Assembly: GCA_019236675.1 (NCBI GenBank)
Contig: JAFAIO010000041.1
Span: 1 to 32,524, forward strand
DNA length: 32,524 nt
Direction: 5' to 3'
Source of the DNA: Verrucomicrobiota bacterium
Lineage (GTDB): Bacteria; Verrucomicrobiota; Verrucomicrobiia; Chthoniobacterales; JAFAMB01
A program made the position numbers and the translations under genes. Below, piece after piece: positions 8,888 through 16,706 of this stretch (position 1 is the stretch's first letter; each line of letters begins with the position of its first letter). The notes below the pieces were generated by a model. The model was not told where the DNA came from. It was given only the letters and a program-made list of their open reading frames with translations, and made no database searches.

Positions 8888-9997
8888 ATGCATGACCCGC
8901 GTTACGATCAGTTAGCCGAAGTGCTGACCGGGTATTCCACCCGACTACAAAGCGGAGAAAAAGTCCTCATTGATACTTTCGACGTACCGGTTGAGATCGT
9001 CACCGCGCTTATCCGGAAAGCGCGTGAAAAAGGGGCTATTCCTTTGGCGAACCTGCAGAGCAACGTCGTCAACCGGGAACTACTTCGAGAAGCGGAAGAG
9101 AGCCAATATCAATTGATCGCCGAATTCGAGATGGTGAGGATGAGGGGCGTCAGTGCATATATCGCTCTCCGGGGCAGTCACAACATCACGGAACAGTCAG
9201 ATGTTCCACCGGATCGGATGAAGCTTGCGATGAAGCTGCTGAAACCGGTGCTGGATCAGCGGGTCAATAAAACCAAATGGGTGGTGTTACGTTGGCCGAC
9301 TTCTTCCATGGCTCAGATGGCGGGAATGAGCACGGAAGCATTTGAGGATTTCTTTTTTCGAGTCTGCACGTTGAATTATTCAAAAATGGCAGCTGCCATG
9401 AAGCCATTGGTAGCGCTCATGAATGATACCGATCGGGTCAGAATTGCCGGCCCCGGGACGGATTTGAATTTTAGTATTCGAGGCATTTCGACGGTCGCCT
9501 GTAGTGGGGCGCATAATATCCCTGACGGAGAGGTTTTTACTTGTCCCGTGCGGGACTCTGTTCAAGGTCATGTCCAGTTTAATGCGCCCACGATCTATCA
9601 AGGCACTGCCTTCGATTCGATCAAGCTGGCTTTCAAAAACGGGCGAATAACGGATGCGACCGGCAATAATACGACCCGAATTAACGAGATCTTGGATACT
9701 GACGACGGGGCACGGTTTATTGGCGAGTTCGCTCTTGGGTTCAATCCATTTATCCTCGAGCCGATGCGTGATATCCTATTCGACGAAAAGATCGCCGGTT
9801 CATTCCATTTCACGCCCGGGCAAGCTTATGAGGAGGCGGATAATGGTAATAGAAGCCAAGTCCACTGGGATCTGGTTTGTATCCAGCGGCCCGAGTATGG
9901 CGGTGGTGAGATCTATTTTGATGACAAGCTGGTCAGGAAAGACGGCAAATTCGTTCTGGAAGAATTAAAGGCGTTGAATCCGGAGAATTTGGTGTAG
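8888..9997 (+). CDS. M29 family aminopeptidase
   Basis: The product is a thermophilic-type (AmpS/PepS) dimetal aminopeptidase that removes N-terminal residues from peptides in the cytoplasm. The length of 369 residues is usual. Expected metal ligands are visible: Glu215 in [10 protein letters not shown], Glu280 in [10 protein letters not shown], His307 in [11 protein letters not shown], and His326 and Asp328 in QVHWDLV. The N-terminal domain has the typical GEKVLIDT segment. The gene is divergent from rfaE2 with only about 75 bases between the two starts, so the promoters must be close together or overlap. It converges on the greA-like gene through a 22-bp inverted repeat. Confidence 0.9.
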   Translation: MHDPRYDQLAEVLTGYSTRLQSGEKVLIDTFDVPVEIVTALIRKAREKGAIPLANLQSNVVNRELLREAEESQYQLIAEFEMVRMRGVSAYIALRGSHNITEQSDVPPDRMKLAMKLLKPVLDQRVNKTKWVVLRWPTSSMAQMAGMSTEAFEDFFFRVCTLNYSKMAAAMKPLVALMNDTDRVRIAGPGTDLNFSIRGISTVACSGAHNIPDGEVFTCPVRDSVQGHVQFNAPTIYQGTAFDSIKLAFKNGRITDATGNNTTRINEILDTDDGARFIGEFALGFNPFILEPMRDILFDEKIAGSFHFTPGQAYEEADNGNRSQVHWDLVCIQRPEYGGGEIYFDDKLVRKDGKFVLEELKALNPENLV

Positions 9998-10010
9998 GTA
10001 GGGAAAATTT

Positions 10011-10184
10011 GGAGCGCTGCCTCGCTTGCGAGGCCGTCCCAAGCAGCGGCGCACCATATACACCCCATCTAAGTCTGCGCTCTTAGTCGCGATGTCTGCC
10101 TCTTCGCACAAGTGAGTGTGGCCAGACAGAAGCAGGGGCTCGGAGGGTGCCCACCGCGTCGGCTCGCAAGCGACGCAGCGCTCC
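10011..10184. repeat. 22-bp inverted repeat between convergent genes
   Basis: Arms 10011-10032 and 10163-10184 are reverse complements with one mismatch over 22 bases; the core is CTCGCAAGCGA. They lie in the spacer between the M29 aminopeptidase and the greA-like gene, which are transcribed toward each other, so the element may act as a terminator in both directions. No T-run follows either arm. Confidence 0.8.
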
Positions 10185-10195
10185 ACGGCTTCCGC

Positions 10196-10747
10196 TCACC
10201 CTCCCTTCAACACTGGAAAAATCGCCAGAATCTCGTCTCGGGTTGGGCGGCGAATGGAATGGACGTACACGCTGCGCTCCGCTTCCCGTATGGTCACTTT
10301 GAAGCTCTCTTTTTCACGTTTCCCGAGCAACCCTTGCCCTAAAGGCGAACTGTAAGGAATCGGAAGGATGTCGCCTTCACTGGGAACATGGTGGTCTCGT
10401 GCGCCGGCTACGAGGAATTTATCACGTTGACCATCCAGATCGATTTCCACCACGGTGCCAAGCTCGACCGCCTCAGGTAGACCGTCGTTGACCCAAGTTA
10501 GCGGATCCACCAGCCGATGTCCCTCCGTTAACAGGTGATCCATTTCCCGGGTCAATCGTCGTTGGATCCGGCCCATTGTCCGAAACTTTTCTTTAGCGGC
10601 TTGGTAAGGGGCGTTCTCGCTTAGATCTCCGTCCAGCTTGGCTACTTTTGCTTCGCGCAAGGCTTCATTCTTTTGCGCCTGGGCCGATTCAAATTGATCG
10701 CCAAGTTCCCAAGCGCTGACCGTGGATAGAATGATCTTCTCTTTCAC
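10196..10747 (-). CDS. GreA/GreB family transcript cleavage factor
   Basis: The product rescues backtracked RNA polymerase by stimulating cleavage of the nascent RNA. The N-terminal coiled-coil tip is GDLSENAPYQAAKEK with acidic residues Asp41 and Glu44 at the same numbers as the functional pair of E. coli GreA. The C-terminal FKBP-like domain has VELGTVVEIDLDG and IPYSSPLGQGLLGKREKESF, which matches the GreA signature. It is 183 residues long, about 25 more than E. coli GreA, with the extra length at the N-terminus and in the C-terminal part after the signature. It could be a GreA paralogue; whether another greA exists cannot be judged from this window. Confidence 0.85.
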   Translation of the reverse strand: MKEKIILSTVSAWELGDQFESAQAQKNEALREAKVAKLDGDLSENAPYQAAKEKFRTMGRIQRRLTREMDHLLTEGHRLVDPLTWVNDGLPEAVELGTVVEIDLDGQRDKFLVAGARDHHVPSEGDILPIPYSSPLGQGLLGKREKESFKVTIREAERSVYVHSIRRPTRDEILAIFPVLKGG

Positions 10748-10793
10748 GTGTTAGAAATTTGTTCACAAACTAGGATTGATACAAGGCCTGCAA

Positions 10794-10878
10794 ACCGAAG
10801 AAAACTCACGCAAAGCCGCAAAGAAAAGAGACAAACTAAGAATAGCCGCAAAGAGCACAAAGAACGCAAAGAAGAAGT
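10794..10878. repeat. CGCAAAG-rich spacer repeat
   Basis: Several copies of CGCAAAG, CCGCAAAG and related words fill the spacer between greA-like and nudC. The phrase AAGAATAGCCGC recurs at about 23431-23442 before CGCAAAAAACGCAAAAAG, so this is an interspersed repeat type. Reading frames here are repeat-derived and lysine-rich and are not believed. Confidence 0.6.
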
Positions 10879-11005
10879 GAACCTCTTCCCATCCGCGTCC
10901 ATTTTACTCCGGAAAATTTCGGGGCTGCGATTGGTCGGTCTTTCTTTGCACTCTTTTACGGCTATACCGAATTTCCCCTTACCTTCGCTTGAGATTTTTC
11001 TGTTC

Positions 11006-11923
11006 TCAGCCCTGCTCTTCTAACCAAGTCCGTATCAGGCGGCGAGCGATCGTGTCCAGGTGCGGGAAACGGTTGGAAAGTCGGGCTAGCACATTGCGGG
11101 TCTCTTCAACGCTGAACCAGCGCACATCCGCGAGTTCGCTCCCAACGACGATCTCGGTTGTAATCGCTTCCGCGAAAAATCCTAACATCAAAGATTGCGG
11201 GAAGGGCCACGGTTGAGATCTGAAATAGCGGAGGTTTCGGATCTCGATTCCGCTTTCTTCTTTTACTTCTCGAGCGACCGCTTGTTCGGCGCTTTCCCCG
11301 GCCTCCACGAATCCAGCGAGTGTTGAATAGACATCCTCGGGCCAGCTGGGTTGTCGCCCGAGCAAACAGAAACCAGGCCGATGAACCAGCATAATCGTCG
11401 CCGGATCACTCCTGGGGAAATACTGGTGTTCGCACTCCGGATTGGTACAGATCATGACATGACCGCCTTCGGTAGGCACCGTTGGATTTCCGCAACGGCT
11501 GCAAAATCTCTGCGTGTCGTGCCAGTGCAGTAAAGCCCGCGAATAAAGCAAAGCGCTCCGTTCTTCCGGGGACAATGTTCCTTTAAATTCGCGAAGCTGG
11601 ACAAAAGCGGCTGCATCTTGCTCGAGACCGAGTGCACGCAGGGCCGCGCGTTCCGTATCCGCATCGGCCACATTCACGGCAAACAACCCCACACCATCCG
11701 GCCGTAGCCCCAAAAAAATAGGATTAGAAAGTTGTTTAGCATTGGAAGCCGGGATCAGAACCGGCCTTCCCCGACCGCCCTGATCAAACAAATTTTGCCC
11801 GCGCCAGACCGCGATAAACACGGCTCCATTGTCCAAAAGTTCTGCCAATCTCTTAGAGTCGGCCCTGAGCTCAACGGCTCGTTCCACTATCTCAAATCGA
11901 GACGGATCAGATGCAGGTTCCAT
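11006..11923 (-). CDS. nudC: NAD(H) pyrophosphatase NudC
   Basis: NudC hydrolyses NADH to NMNH and AMP and, in E. coli, also removes NAD caps from RNA. The 305-residue protein has the three expected parts: a variable N-terminal domain, a zinc ribbon with Cys141, Cys144, Cys159 and Cys164 (CSRCG and CTNPEC), and a Nudix domain. The Nudix box spans about residues 204-226 (GFVEAGE then REVKEESGI). The family-specific SQPWPFPQS motif at 236-244 settles the NADH specificity. It is divergent from the M20 amidohydrolase, and the space between carries the ATCAGT repeat hairpin. Confidence 0.94.
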   Translation of the reverse strand: MEPASDPSRFEIVERAVELRADSKRLAELLDNGAVFIAVWRGQNLFDQGGRGRPVLIPASNAKQLSNPIFLGLRPDGVGLFAVNVADADTERAALRALGLEQDAAAFVQLREFKGTLSPEERSALLYSRALLHWHDTQRFCSRCGNPTVPTEGGHVMICTNPECEHQYFPRSDPATIMLVHRPGFCLLGRQPSWPEDVYSTLAGFVEAGESAEQAVAREVKEESGIEIRNLRYFRSQPWPFPQSLMLGFFAEAITTEIVVGSELADVRWFSVEETRNVLARLSNRFPHLDTIARRLIRTWLEEQG

Positions 11924-12027
11924 GGTAAAGTCTCTACCAAAGAAGAAACGGGATTGGTGTGAGCGTCAACGCTCGAATCGCGATGGTCGACCGTTCGGAG
12001 GCGCTATGTGAGAATTGCTGCCGCGAA

Positions 12028-12127
12028 AGTAATTAGTGATCAGTGAATCAGTAATCAGTATTGAGGCCGCTTAGCCGATTTTCGCGAGCTTCCGAACTGA
12101 TTACTGACCTACTGATTACTGATTACT
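12028..12127. repeat. ATCAGT-word inverted repeat, copy a
   Basis: The left arm 12028-12059 and right arm 12096-12127 are about 32 bases each and largely complementary. The right arm, reverse-complemented, is identical to the 32-base words at 16707-16738 and 32392-32423. It lies in the divergent spacer between nudC and the M20 gene (11924-12211), which holds no gene. Confidence 0.85.
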
Positions 12128-12211
12128 TTCATGAACGAAGCCGACGACGAAACACCGTCCCACGAAGTCCTTGGGTAATACAACGTCCCGCGGTACATTG
12201 CTTGTCATCGG

Positions 12212-13420
12212 ATGGAGCAGCAATCGACCGAAGTTCTTCAGCGGTTAGACAAATACTTCGAAGAAGCCGAACCCAAACTCATCGCGTTTCGACGCCACAT
12301 TCACCAACACCCAGAGCTAAGTGGCAATGAAACGAGCACGGCGCGTTTCATCAGCCAAGTCCTTGCCGGCGCGGGGATTCGGCACCGATTGGCTGCGAGT
12401 GATTGTGGCATCATCACGGAGATCGCTCGTGCGCCCGATCCAGCAGCGCCGGTCATCGCGCTGCGGGCAGATATCGACGCGCTGCCTATCCAGGAAGAAA
12501 CCGATAAACTTTATCGTTCAAACAACCCAGGCGTGATGCATGCGTGCGGTCACGATGCGCATACTGCCATGCTTCTGATGACCGCACTTGCCCTCAAGCA
12601 GGAAAATCGTTTGCCTTTTTCCTGGCGCGCCATCTTCCAGCCTAGCGAAGAAGAGGGCCAAGGCGCTCAGCAATTGATCCAGGAAGGCGCTCTCGAAAGC
12701 GTCGACGGTATCCTGGCCTTGCATGTCGATCCCAATCGGCAAATTGGGAAAGTCGGGATTACGCCGGGACCCCGGACCGCTTTTTGCCGTGATTTCTTGA
12801 TAGAAGTTCGCGGGCGAGGAGGACATGCTGCCCGGCCGTATGCCACCATCGATCCGATCGCGGCAGCCGCCCATTTGATCACGTTGATTTATCAGGCGCT
12901 GCCACGGAGTTCCGATGCTCGTGATCCTCTGGTTGTAACCGTCGGCATGATCCAAGGCGGATACACGAGCAACGTGATTCCGGATTTGGTTACCCTGAAA
13001 GGGACTATTCGCGCGCTTCGACGCGAGGTGGCGATGGAGGCTAGCGAAACTCTCGAACGACTTTCGGATGCGACCGCGCAGGCATTTAAGGCCGATATAA
13101 AGGTAGCATTTAAGAATCTATTGAACGGGATGGTGAACGACGAACTTACGGCAAATGCTTGTGCTAAGGTGGCTCGTCAGTTTCTCGGACCGGACAACGT
13201 GATCAGCGATGATCCACCGAGTCTGGGAGGCGAGGATTTTGCCGATTACACTGCGAAAGTGCCAGGCTGTATGATGACACTAGGAGTCGCTTTCCCAGGA
13301 AGAAAAGTAACCCCTCTACATACGGCCACTTTTGAGCTGAATGAAGCTGGTTTGTTAGTGGGCCCTAAACTCCTGGCGCGGTGCCTGCTCCATTGGAGTA
13401 AAAAGAGAGCGACTGTGTGA
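12212..13420 (+). CDS. M20 family metallo-amidohydrolase
   Basis: This is an M20D-type amidohydrolase of the hippurate hydrolase / N-acyl-amino acid amidohydrolase / IAA-conjugate hydrolase group. The 402-residue length is normal. Visible motifs are RRHIHQHPELSGNE at the start, ALRADIDALPIQEET, the metal-binding MHACGHDAHTAM (Cys112, His114), the catalytic QPSEEEGQGA (Glu146/Glu147), His171 in ALHVDP, and the C-terminal GGEDFADY. The lid domain carries GRGGHAARPY. The substrate is not readable from sequence. Its stop codon overlaps the next start, so it is coupled to the transglutaminase-like gene. Confidence 0.92.
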   Translation: MEQQSTEVLQRLDKYFEEAEPKLIAFRRHIHQHPELSGNETSTARFISQVLAGAGIRHRLAASDCGIITEIARAPDPAAPVIALRADIDALPIQEETDKLYRSNNPGVMHACGHDAHTAMLLMTALALKQENRLPFSWRAIFQPSEEEGQGAQQLIQEGALESVDGILALHVDPNRQIGKVGITPGPRTAFCRDFLIEVRGRGGHAARPYATIDPIAAAAHLITLIYQALPRSSDARDPLVVTVGMIQGGYTSNVIPDLVTLKGTIRALRREVAMEASETLERLSDATAQAFKADIKVAFKNLLNGMVNDELTANACAKVARQFLGPDNVISDDPPSLGGEDFADYTAKVPGCMMTLGVAFPGRKVTPLHTATFELNEAGLLVGPKLLARCLLHWSKKRATV

Positions 13421-14250
13421 TGCTGATCAAACTCGGTTACGATATCGCCCTGGGTCTTCCAGCGGCCACCACCATCGTCTACGTACTACATGTTCATCCT
13501 TCTCGTACCTCGGATCTAATAACTTCGGAAAATTTCCGAATTGAACCGAGCTTGCCGGTTGAAGAATATCTAGACACTTTCGGGAATCGTTGTGGCCGCG
13601 TAAATGCACCCGCCGGCAATGTCCGGTTTATCAGTGACGCCGTAATAAGGGATTCGGGCGAACTTGATCCTTATGTACCCAGCCAGCCGCAGAATGATGT
13701 TACTTCGTTGCCACTCGAGACCCTGGCTTTTGTTCTGCCCAGCCGATACTGTGAGGTGGATAGCGAATTGCTGGATTTCGCCTGGTCGACCTTCGCCTCA
13801 GCGCCGGCAGGTTGGCGACGCGTGCAAGCGGTTTGTGACTTTGTTCATTCGCAGATCCGCTTTGACTATTTGCAAGCGAGGGCCAACCGGACCGCGCTTC
13901 AGGCTTTTCATGAACGGGTCGGTGTTTGCCGCGACTTCACTCACTTGGCGATCACTTTGTGCCGTTGCCTGAATTTTCCGGCGCGCTATGTGACGGGTTA
14001 TCTAGGCGATATCGGGGTTACTCCAAGCCCGGATCCTATGGATTTTAGCGCTTGGTTCGAAGTTTTTCTCGGCAATCGGTGGTACACTTTTGATGCTCGC
14101 CATAACGCCCGGCGCATCGGTCGAGTCGTGATCGGTCGTGGGCGCGATGCCGGTGATGTCCCCATCACCATGGCATTCGGAAAGCATACCTTGGAGCATT
14201 TTCAGGTAACTACTGAACAAGTTGACCGGGTAAACTCGCCGTTATCTTAA
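13420..14250 (+). CDS. Transglutaminase-like family protein with altered His position
   Basis: This 276-residue protein has an N-terminal beta-sandwich domain and a transglutaminase-like cysteine-protease core. The nucleophile Cys170 sits in RVGVCRDFTHLA and the aspartate Asp225 in RWYTFDARHN. The usual HAW motif reads SAW (Ser210 in MDFSAWFEVF), so the canonical histidine appears to be serine; some relatives may share this, which I cannot check. The GRGRDAGDVPIT stretch after the core is typical of this bacterial subfamily. The ATG at 13420 shares its A with the preceding stop; a GTG at 13417 is an alternative. The coupling to an M20 amidohydrolase suggests that both act on peptides or amide bonds, which is inference. 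Confidence 0.85.
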   Translation: MLIKLGYDIALGLPAATTIVYVLHVHPSRTSDLITSENFRIEPSLPVEEYLDTFGNRCGRVNAPAGNVRFISDAVIRDSGELDPYVPSQPQNDVTSLPLETLAFVLPSRYCEVDSELLDFAWSTFASAPAGWRRVQAVCDFVHSQIRFDYLQARANRTALQAFHERVGVCRDFTHLAITLCRCLNFPARYVTGYLGDIGVTPSPDPMDFSAWFEVFLGNRWYTFDARHNARRIGRVVIGRGRDAGDVPITMAFGKHTLEHFQVTTEQVDRVNSPLS

Positions 14251-14313
14251 ATTTCAGTTGCGAAGTAGCCCTTCTTCTGGTTTGCTCTGAACCTCTCTTC
14301 GAAAGGAGGCAAT

Positions 14314-14394
14314 ATGATCAACACGCGGACTAATTGGTTTTACTCGCAGCGTCATATGGTCGCATTGCCCCTCAATGGGATGGCCAAACCGTAA
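14314..14394 (+). CDS. Possible 26-residue small protein with ideal ribosome binding site
   Basis: An ATG at 14314 is preceded by AAAGGAGG with about five to six bases of spacing, the only near-perfect Shine-Dalgarno sequence before an ORF that I found in this window, where other genes have none. The ORF runs 26 codons to TAA and contains aromatic and basic residues (NWFYSQRH) followed by a hydrophobic stretch (MVALPLNGMAKP). No family is recognised. It could be a small protein, a leader peptide for the gene at 14541, or chance. It sits alone in the spacer after the transglutaminase-like gene. Confidence 0.45.
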   Translation: MINTRTNWFYSQRHMVALPLNGMAKP

Positions 14395-14540
14395 ATCCGG
14401 TTCTGGACGCTCTTCCGCCGCGGTCGCGGCGTAATTCCTTCGGTCAACCTGAGTCGCGCTGAGCGCGCTCGTGGTGAGTCACAACAACCTGTAACTCGAT
14501 CAGAGGCAATCCCTCTGTCGATTCGCCGTTAGCACACTCG

Positions 14541-14828
14541 ATGATTACCACCGAACAGCCTGAAAGTGCCAAGACGACCCAAAAAAGGGCCGCAGGCTCC
14601 GATTTGCAGAGTGAGAAGATTATCGATTTCTTCACCGCTCGGCGCGCTCTATTAAAGGAAGCCGAAGCGGAGGACCGATTGCTCGGGTTAGAAGAAACGG
14701 TTCGCTTAGCTGCGGAGCAAAGACGCCGTTCTATCCGCTTGCCGGACCCGTTCGTGGACGCCGCGTTGCTGTTCATTTTGGTGGCAGCGGTGTTGCTGGC
14801 GCTCCTAATTATTGCCGGCTTTGGGTGA
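14541..14828 (+). CDS. Small membrane-anchored protein, function unknown
   Basis: The 95-residue product has a polar, charged N-terminal part with a helical, coiled-coil-like segment (IDFFTARRALLKEAEAEDRL) and one C-terminal hydrophobic helix (AALLFILVAAVLLALLIIAG) ending two or three residues before the stop. The layout is that of a tail-anchored inner-membrane protein and resembles the two coupled genes at 1225-2222, although no sequence similarity is obvious. No catalytic residues are visible and I do not recognise a family. It is followed by a very strong inverted repeat and converges on the isochorismatase-family gene. Confidence 0.6.
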   Translation: MITTEQPESAKTTQKRAAGSDLQSEKIIDFFTARRALLKEAEAEDRLLGLEETVRLAAEQRRRSIRLPDPFVDAALLFILVAAVLLALLIIAGFG

Positions 14829-14843
14829 AAGTAAGGGAGGCGA

Positions 14844-15060
14844 GTGGGCGATGGGCGAATAGGCGCACGGCGAAACGGCGAAACGGCGAAGGGCGACCGC
14901 GGTAGGGCGAAAACCCGACTTCGCCAAGCCTACGTCGCGGCTAGTCTTAAGGCCTGATACGATACAGAGAAGGGCCGCGCCAAAGCGTAGCGGCGACGTA
15001 GGCTTGGCGAAGTCGGGTTTTCGCCAATTCGCCGGTGCGCCGTTTCGCCTATTCGCCCAC
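14844..15060. repeat. Perfect 33-bp inverted repeat with nested outer arms
   Basis: The core arms 14906-14938 and 14993-15025 are exact reverse complements over 33 bases, with 54 bases between them. Outside them, GGCGAATAGGCG-type words (14851-14866) and CGCCTATTCGCC (about 15046-15057) extend the complementarity. The element lies between two convergent genes. The word GCGGCGACGTAGG at 14990-15002 also occurs, on the minus strand, across the stop codon of the isochorismatase-family gene. Confidence 0.9.
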
Positions 15061-15066
15061 TGGCTC

Positions 15067-15693
15067 CTACGTCGCCGCGACTTCAGCCTTCTTGCCGGCG
15101 AGTTCCGCTAGGAATTCTTCGTGAGAGAGCGGGTGCGAGAACATTGGGAAATCGTGTTCAATCGCGTTTTGGTGAGCTTCTTCGCTAACGGTCGCCGCAC
15201 AATCTTTAAGCGTAACGACGTTGTAGCCTAGCTCGTAGGCGGTCCGCATGGTTGATTCAACGCAACAATTGGTCAAGAAGCCGGCTATCGCTACGTTCTC
15301 TATCTTTCGGCTGCGTAGAATGAAGTCGAGGTTGGTAGTAGCAAACCCATCTAAACCCCGTTTCCCCTCGACAATGATATCGCTGGCCTGCGGTTTGAGG
15401 TCATCAACAATTTCAGCTCCCCAAGTTCCCTTCTGGAACGTCTCACCGTCTTTGCACCCTTTGAGAATGCCGTAAGGGGTGTTGCTGATTTCGCGAAAAT
15501 CGGGCGCGAACTGAATCGGAACGTGAACGATAGTGGCGCCTGCTTTTCTGGCTTCATTAACGGTCTCAACCGTGTTTTCGAGCATTCCGGTCGATTCCAT
15601 GACCGGCTTCACTGCATCATGAAGTTTGCCGCCGTTCGTGGTGAAGTCGTTCTGGAACTCAATAAGGACTACCGCAGTATTTTTCGGGTTCAT
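15067..15693 (-). CDS. Isochorismatase-family cysteine hydrolase
   Basis: The 208-residue product belongs to the isochorismatase-like hydrolases, which include nicotinamidases, ureidoacrylate hydrolases and N-carbamoyl hydrolases. The nucleophile region is FLTNCCVESTMRTAYELGY (Cys144 expected), and the triad lysine is Lys111 in EGKRGLDGF. The first triad residue is normally Asp in a V-I-D-x-Q-N motif but here reads VLIEFQNDF, with Glu12 instead; Glu occurs in some family members. The substrate is unknown. The last residues (EVAAT) and TAG are encoded within a word shared with the neighbouring inverted repeat. Confidence 0.88.
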   Translation of the reverse strand: MNPKNTAVVLIEFQNDFTTNGGKLHDAVKPVMESTGMLENTVETVNEARKAGATIVHVPIQFAPDFREISNTPYGILKGCKDGETFQKGTWGAEIVDDLKPQASDIIVEGKRGLDGFATTNLDFILRSRKIENVAIAGFLTNCCVESTMRTAYELGYNVVTLKDCAATVSEEAHQNAIEHDFPMFSHPLSHEEFLAELAGKKAEVAAT

Positions 15694-15737
15694 AGGTTTG
15701 ATGGGGTCCTTTAGAACGTCTGCCGAGTCTGGAGGTT

Positions 15738-16016
15738 GTCAACGGGAACGCCGTCATCGCCGGCAGACAGAACAAAGCGATTCGCCGTCAGGCTCTTTGA
15801 CCTAATCGATGACATCCCTCAGATCCCAAAAGGTCTAGTCGTCCAGACCCAGCTTGCTAAAGCGGCTTCCTCTGTGGCGGCTAACTACCGGGCTGCTCAG
15901 CGTTCGCGTTCGCGAGCAGAATTCATATCGAAACTCAGCGTCACTTTCAGAGCGAAGTTGACGGCGGTGTCGGCGTTGATGGCACTGGGGGCGATGACGG
16001 CGCTGTGGCGTTGCCA
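15738..16016. repeat. GGCGATGACGGCG inverted arms around the broken S23 gene
   Basis: The left arm 15749-15761 (CGCCGTCATCGCC) and right arm 15990-16002 (GGCGATGACGGCG) are exact complements, each inside longer GGCGTT-type runs (15738-15764 and 15958-16016). Between them lies the four-helix-bundle gene remnant. The words match those of the 2224-2380 inverted repeat. Confidence 0.75.
15769..15957 (+). pseudogene. Truncated four-helix-bundle (S23 / rRNA intervening-sequence type) protein
   Basis: About 63 codons match the N-terminal half of the small four-helix-bundle proteins first described as encoded in 23S rRNA intervening sequences: RTKRFAVRLFDLIDDIP, then AKAASSVAANYRAAQRSRSR and AEFISKL. 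Full members are about 115-125 residues. Here the second half (usually the helix with W-L-E-L-L) is missing: after TFRAK the frame runs into GGCGTT repeats. The start is also unclear, as the upstream codons come from the same repeats. The frame stays open from a TTG at 15736 to 16074, but the C-terminal part is repeat translation and overlaps the next gene. I regard it as a remnant. Confidence 0.7.
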
Positions 16017-16045
16017 CGCTTCCAAACATCACTATATCTTTATGC

Positions 16046-16660
16046 ATGGCGCCCAATTCAGATCTAGCCGTTGATTGCGTCGAATGGTACAACCTGCACG
16101 CTGAATCGGTAGTCGAACGTCATGAATCTATCCGGGCTACTGACGCAAATGCGTGGTTACGAAAAGATCTTCCGAAATCGCCGGCGCTTGTTCTTGATGT
16201 CGGCGCCGGTTCGGGTCGTGACGCGGCTTGGCTTAAGTCACTCGGTCACAAGGTGATCGCGGTTGAGCCATCAACAGAAATGGCGGCCCATGCCAGAAGA
16301 CTTGGCCGTTGTCGCGATATCGAGTGGATTGACGATCGATTGCCTCAACTCGCCAAAGTCTTCGCTAAAAATTCTCGATTCGATTTTATCTTGGCAAACG
16401 CAATGTGGATGCACCTGGCGCCGGACGAACGAGCGCCCGCGATCGCTTCTCTCCTTGGGTTGCTATCGTCTGGTGGAATGTTGGCGATCGCCTTTAGCGA
16501 AGGGACGCCCCAAGCGAATCGACCCTTTTTCGAATGTCCGGGAGAAGAGATTCTCGATATCGCGCTCACCGAGGGCGCGCAGCTCGTTAAGTTCAGAAAA
16601 AGGCTACCTGTGTCGATGTCTCCTCCCTCAGTTCAGATTTTGCTGCGCCAACCAAACTGA
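16046..16660 (+). CDS. Class I SAM-dependent methyltransferase
   Basis: The 204-residue protein has a Rossmann methyltransferase fold. Motif I is LVLDVGAGSGRDAAWL (about 48-63), the acidic residue of motif II is in VIAVEPS, and motif IV is FDFILANAMWMHL. The C-terminal half carries the usual LLSSGGMLAIAFSEG strand. This resembles the small-molecule methyltransferase group (methyltransferase type 11/12 or TehB-like), but the substrate cannot be told. The ATG at 16046 starts inside the repeat-derived tail frame of the S23 remnant. The gene converges on the mannitol dehydrogenase-family gene. Confidence 0.85.
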   Translation: MAPNSDLAVDCVEWYNLHAESVVERHESIRATDANAWLRKDLPKSPALVLDVGAGSGRDAAWLKSLGHKVIAVEPSTEMAAHARRLGRCRDIEWIDDRLPQLAKVFAKNSRFDFILANAMWMHLAPDERAPAIASLLGLLSSGGMLAIAFSEGTPQANRPFFECPGEEILDIALTEGAQLVKFRKRLPVSMSPPSVQILLRQPN

Positions 16661-16706
16661 GCCAGGATGGCTAGTTGGCTTTTCATAAATCCTCGTGCTG
16701 ACGGCA

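Noticed and set aside
10748-11023. 91-codon plus-strand frame
   Set aside because: It is lysine-rich translation of CGCAAAG repeats and overlaps the end of nudC on the other strand.
15736-16074. 112-codon frame as an intact S23 gene
   Set aside because: Only the first half matches the family; the rest is repeat translation and overlaps the methyltransferase start.
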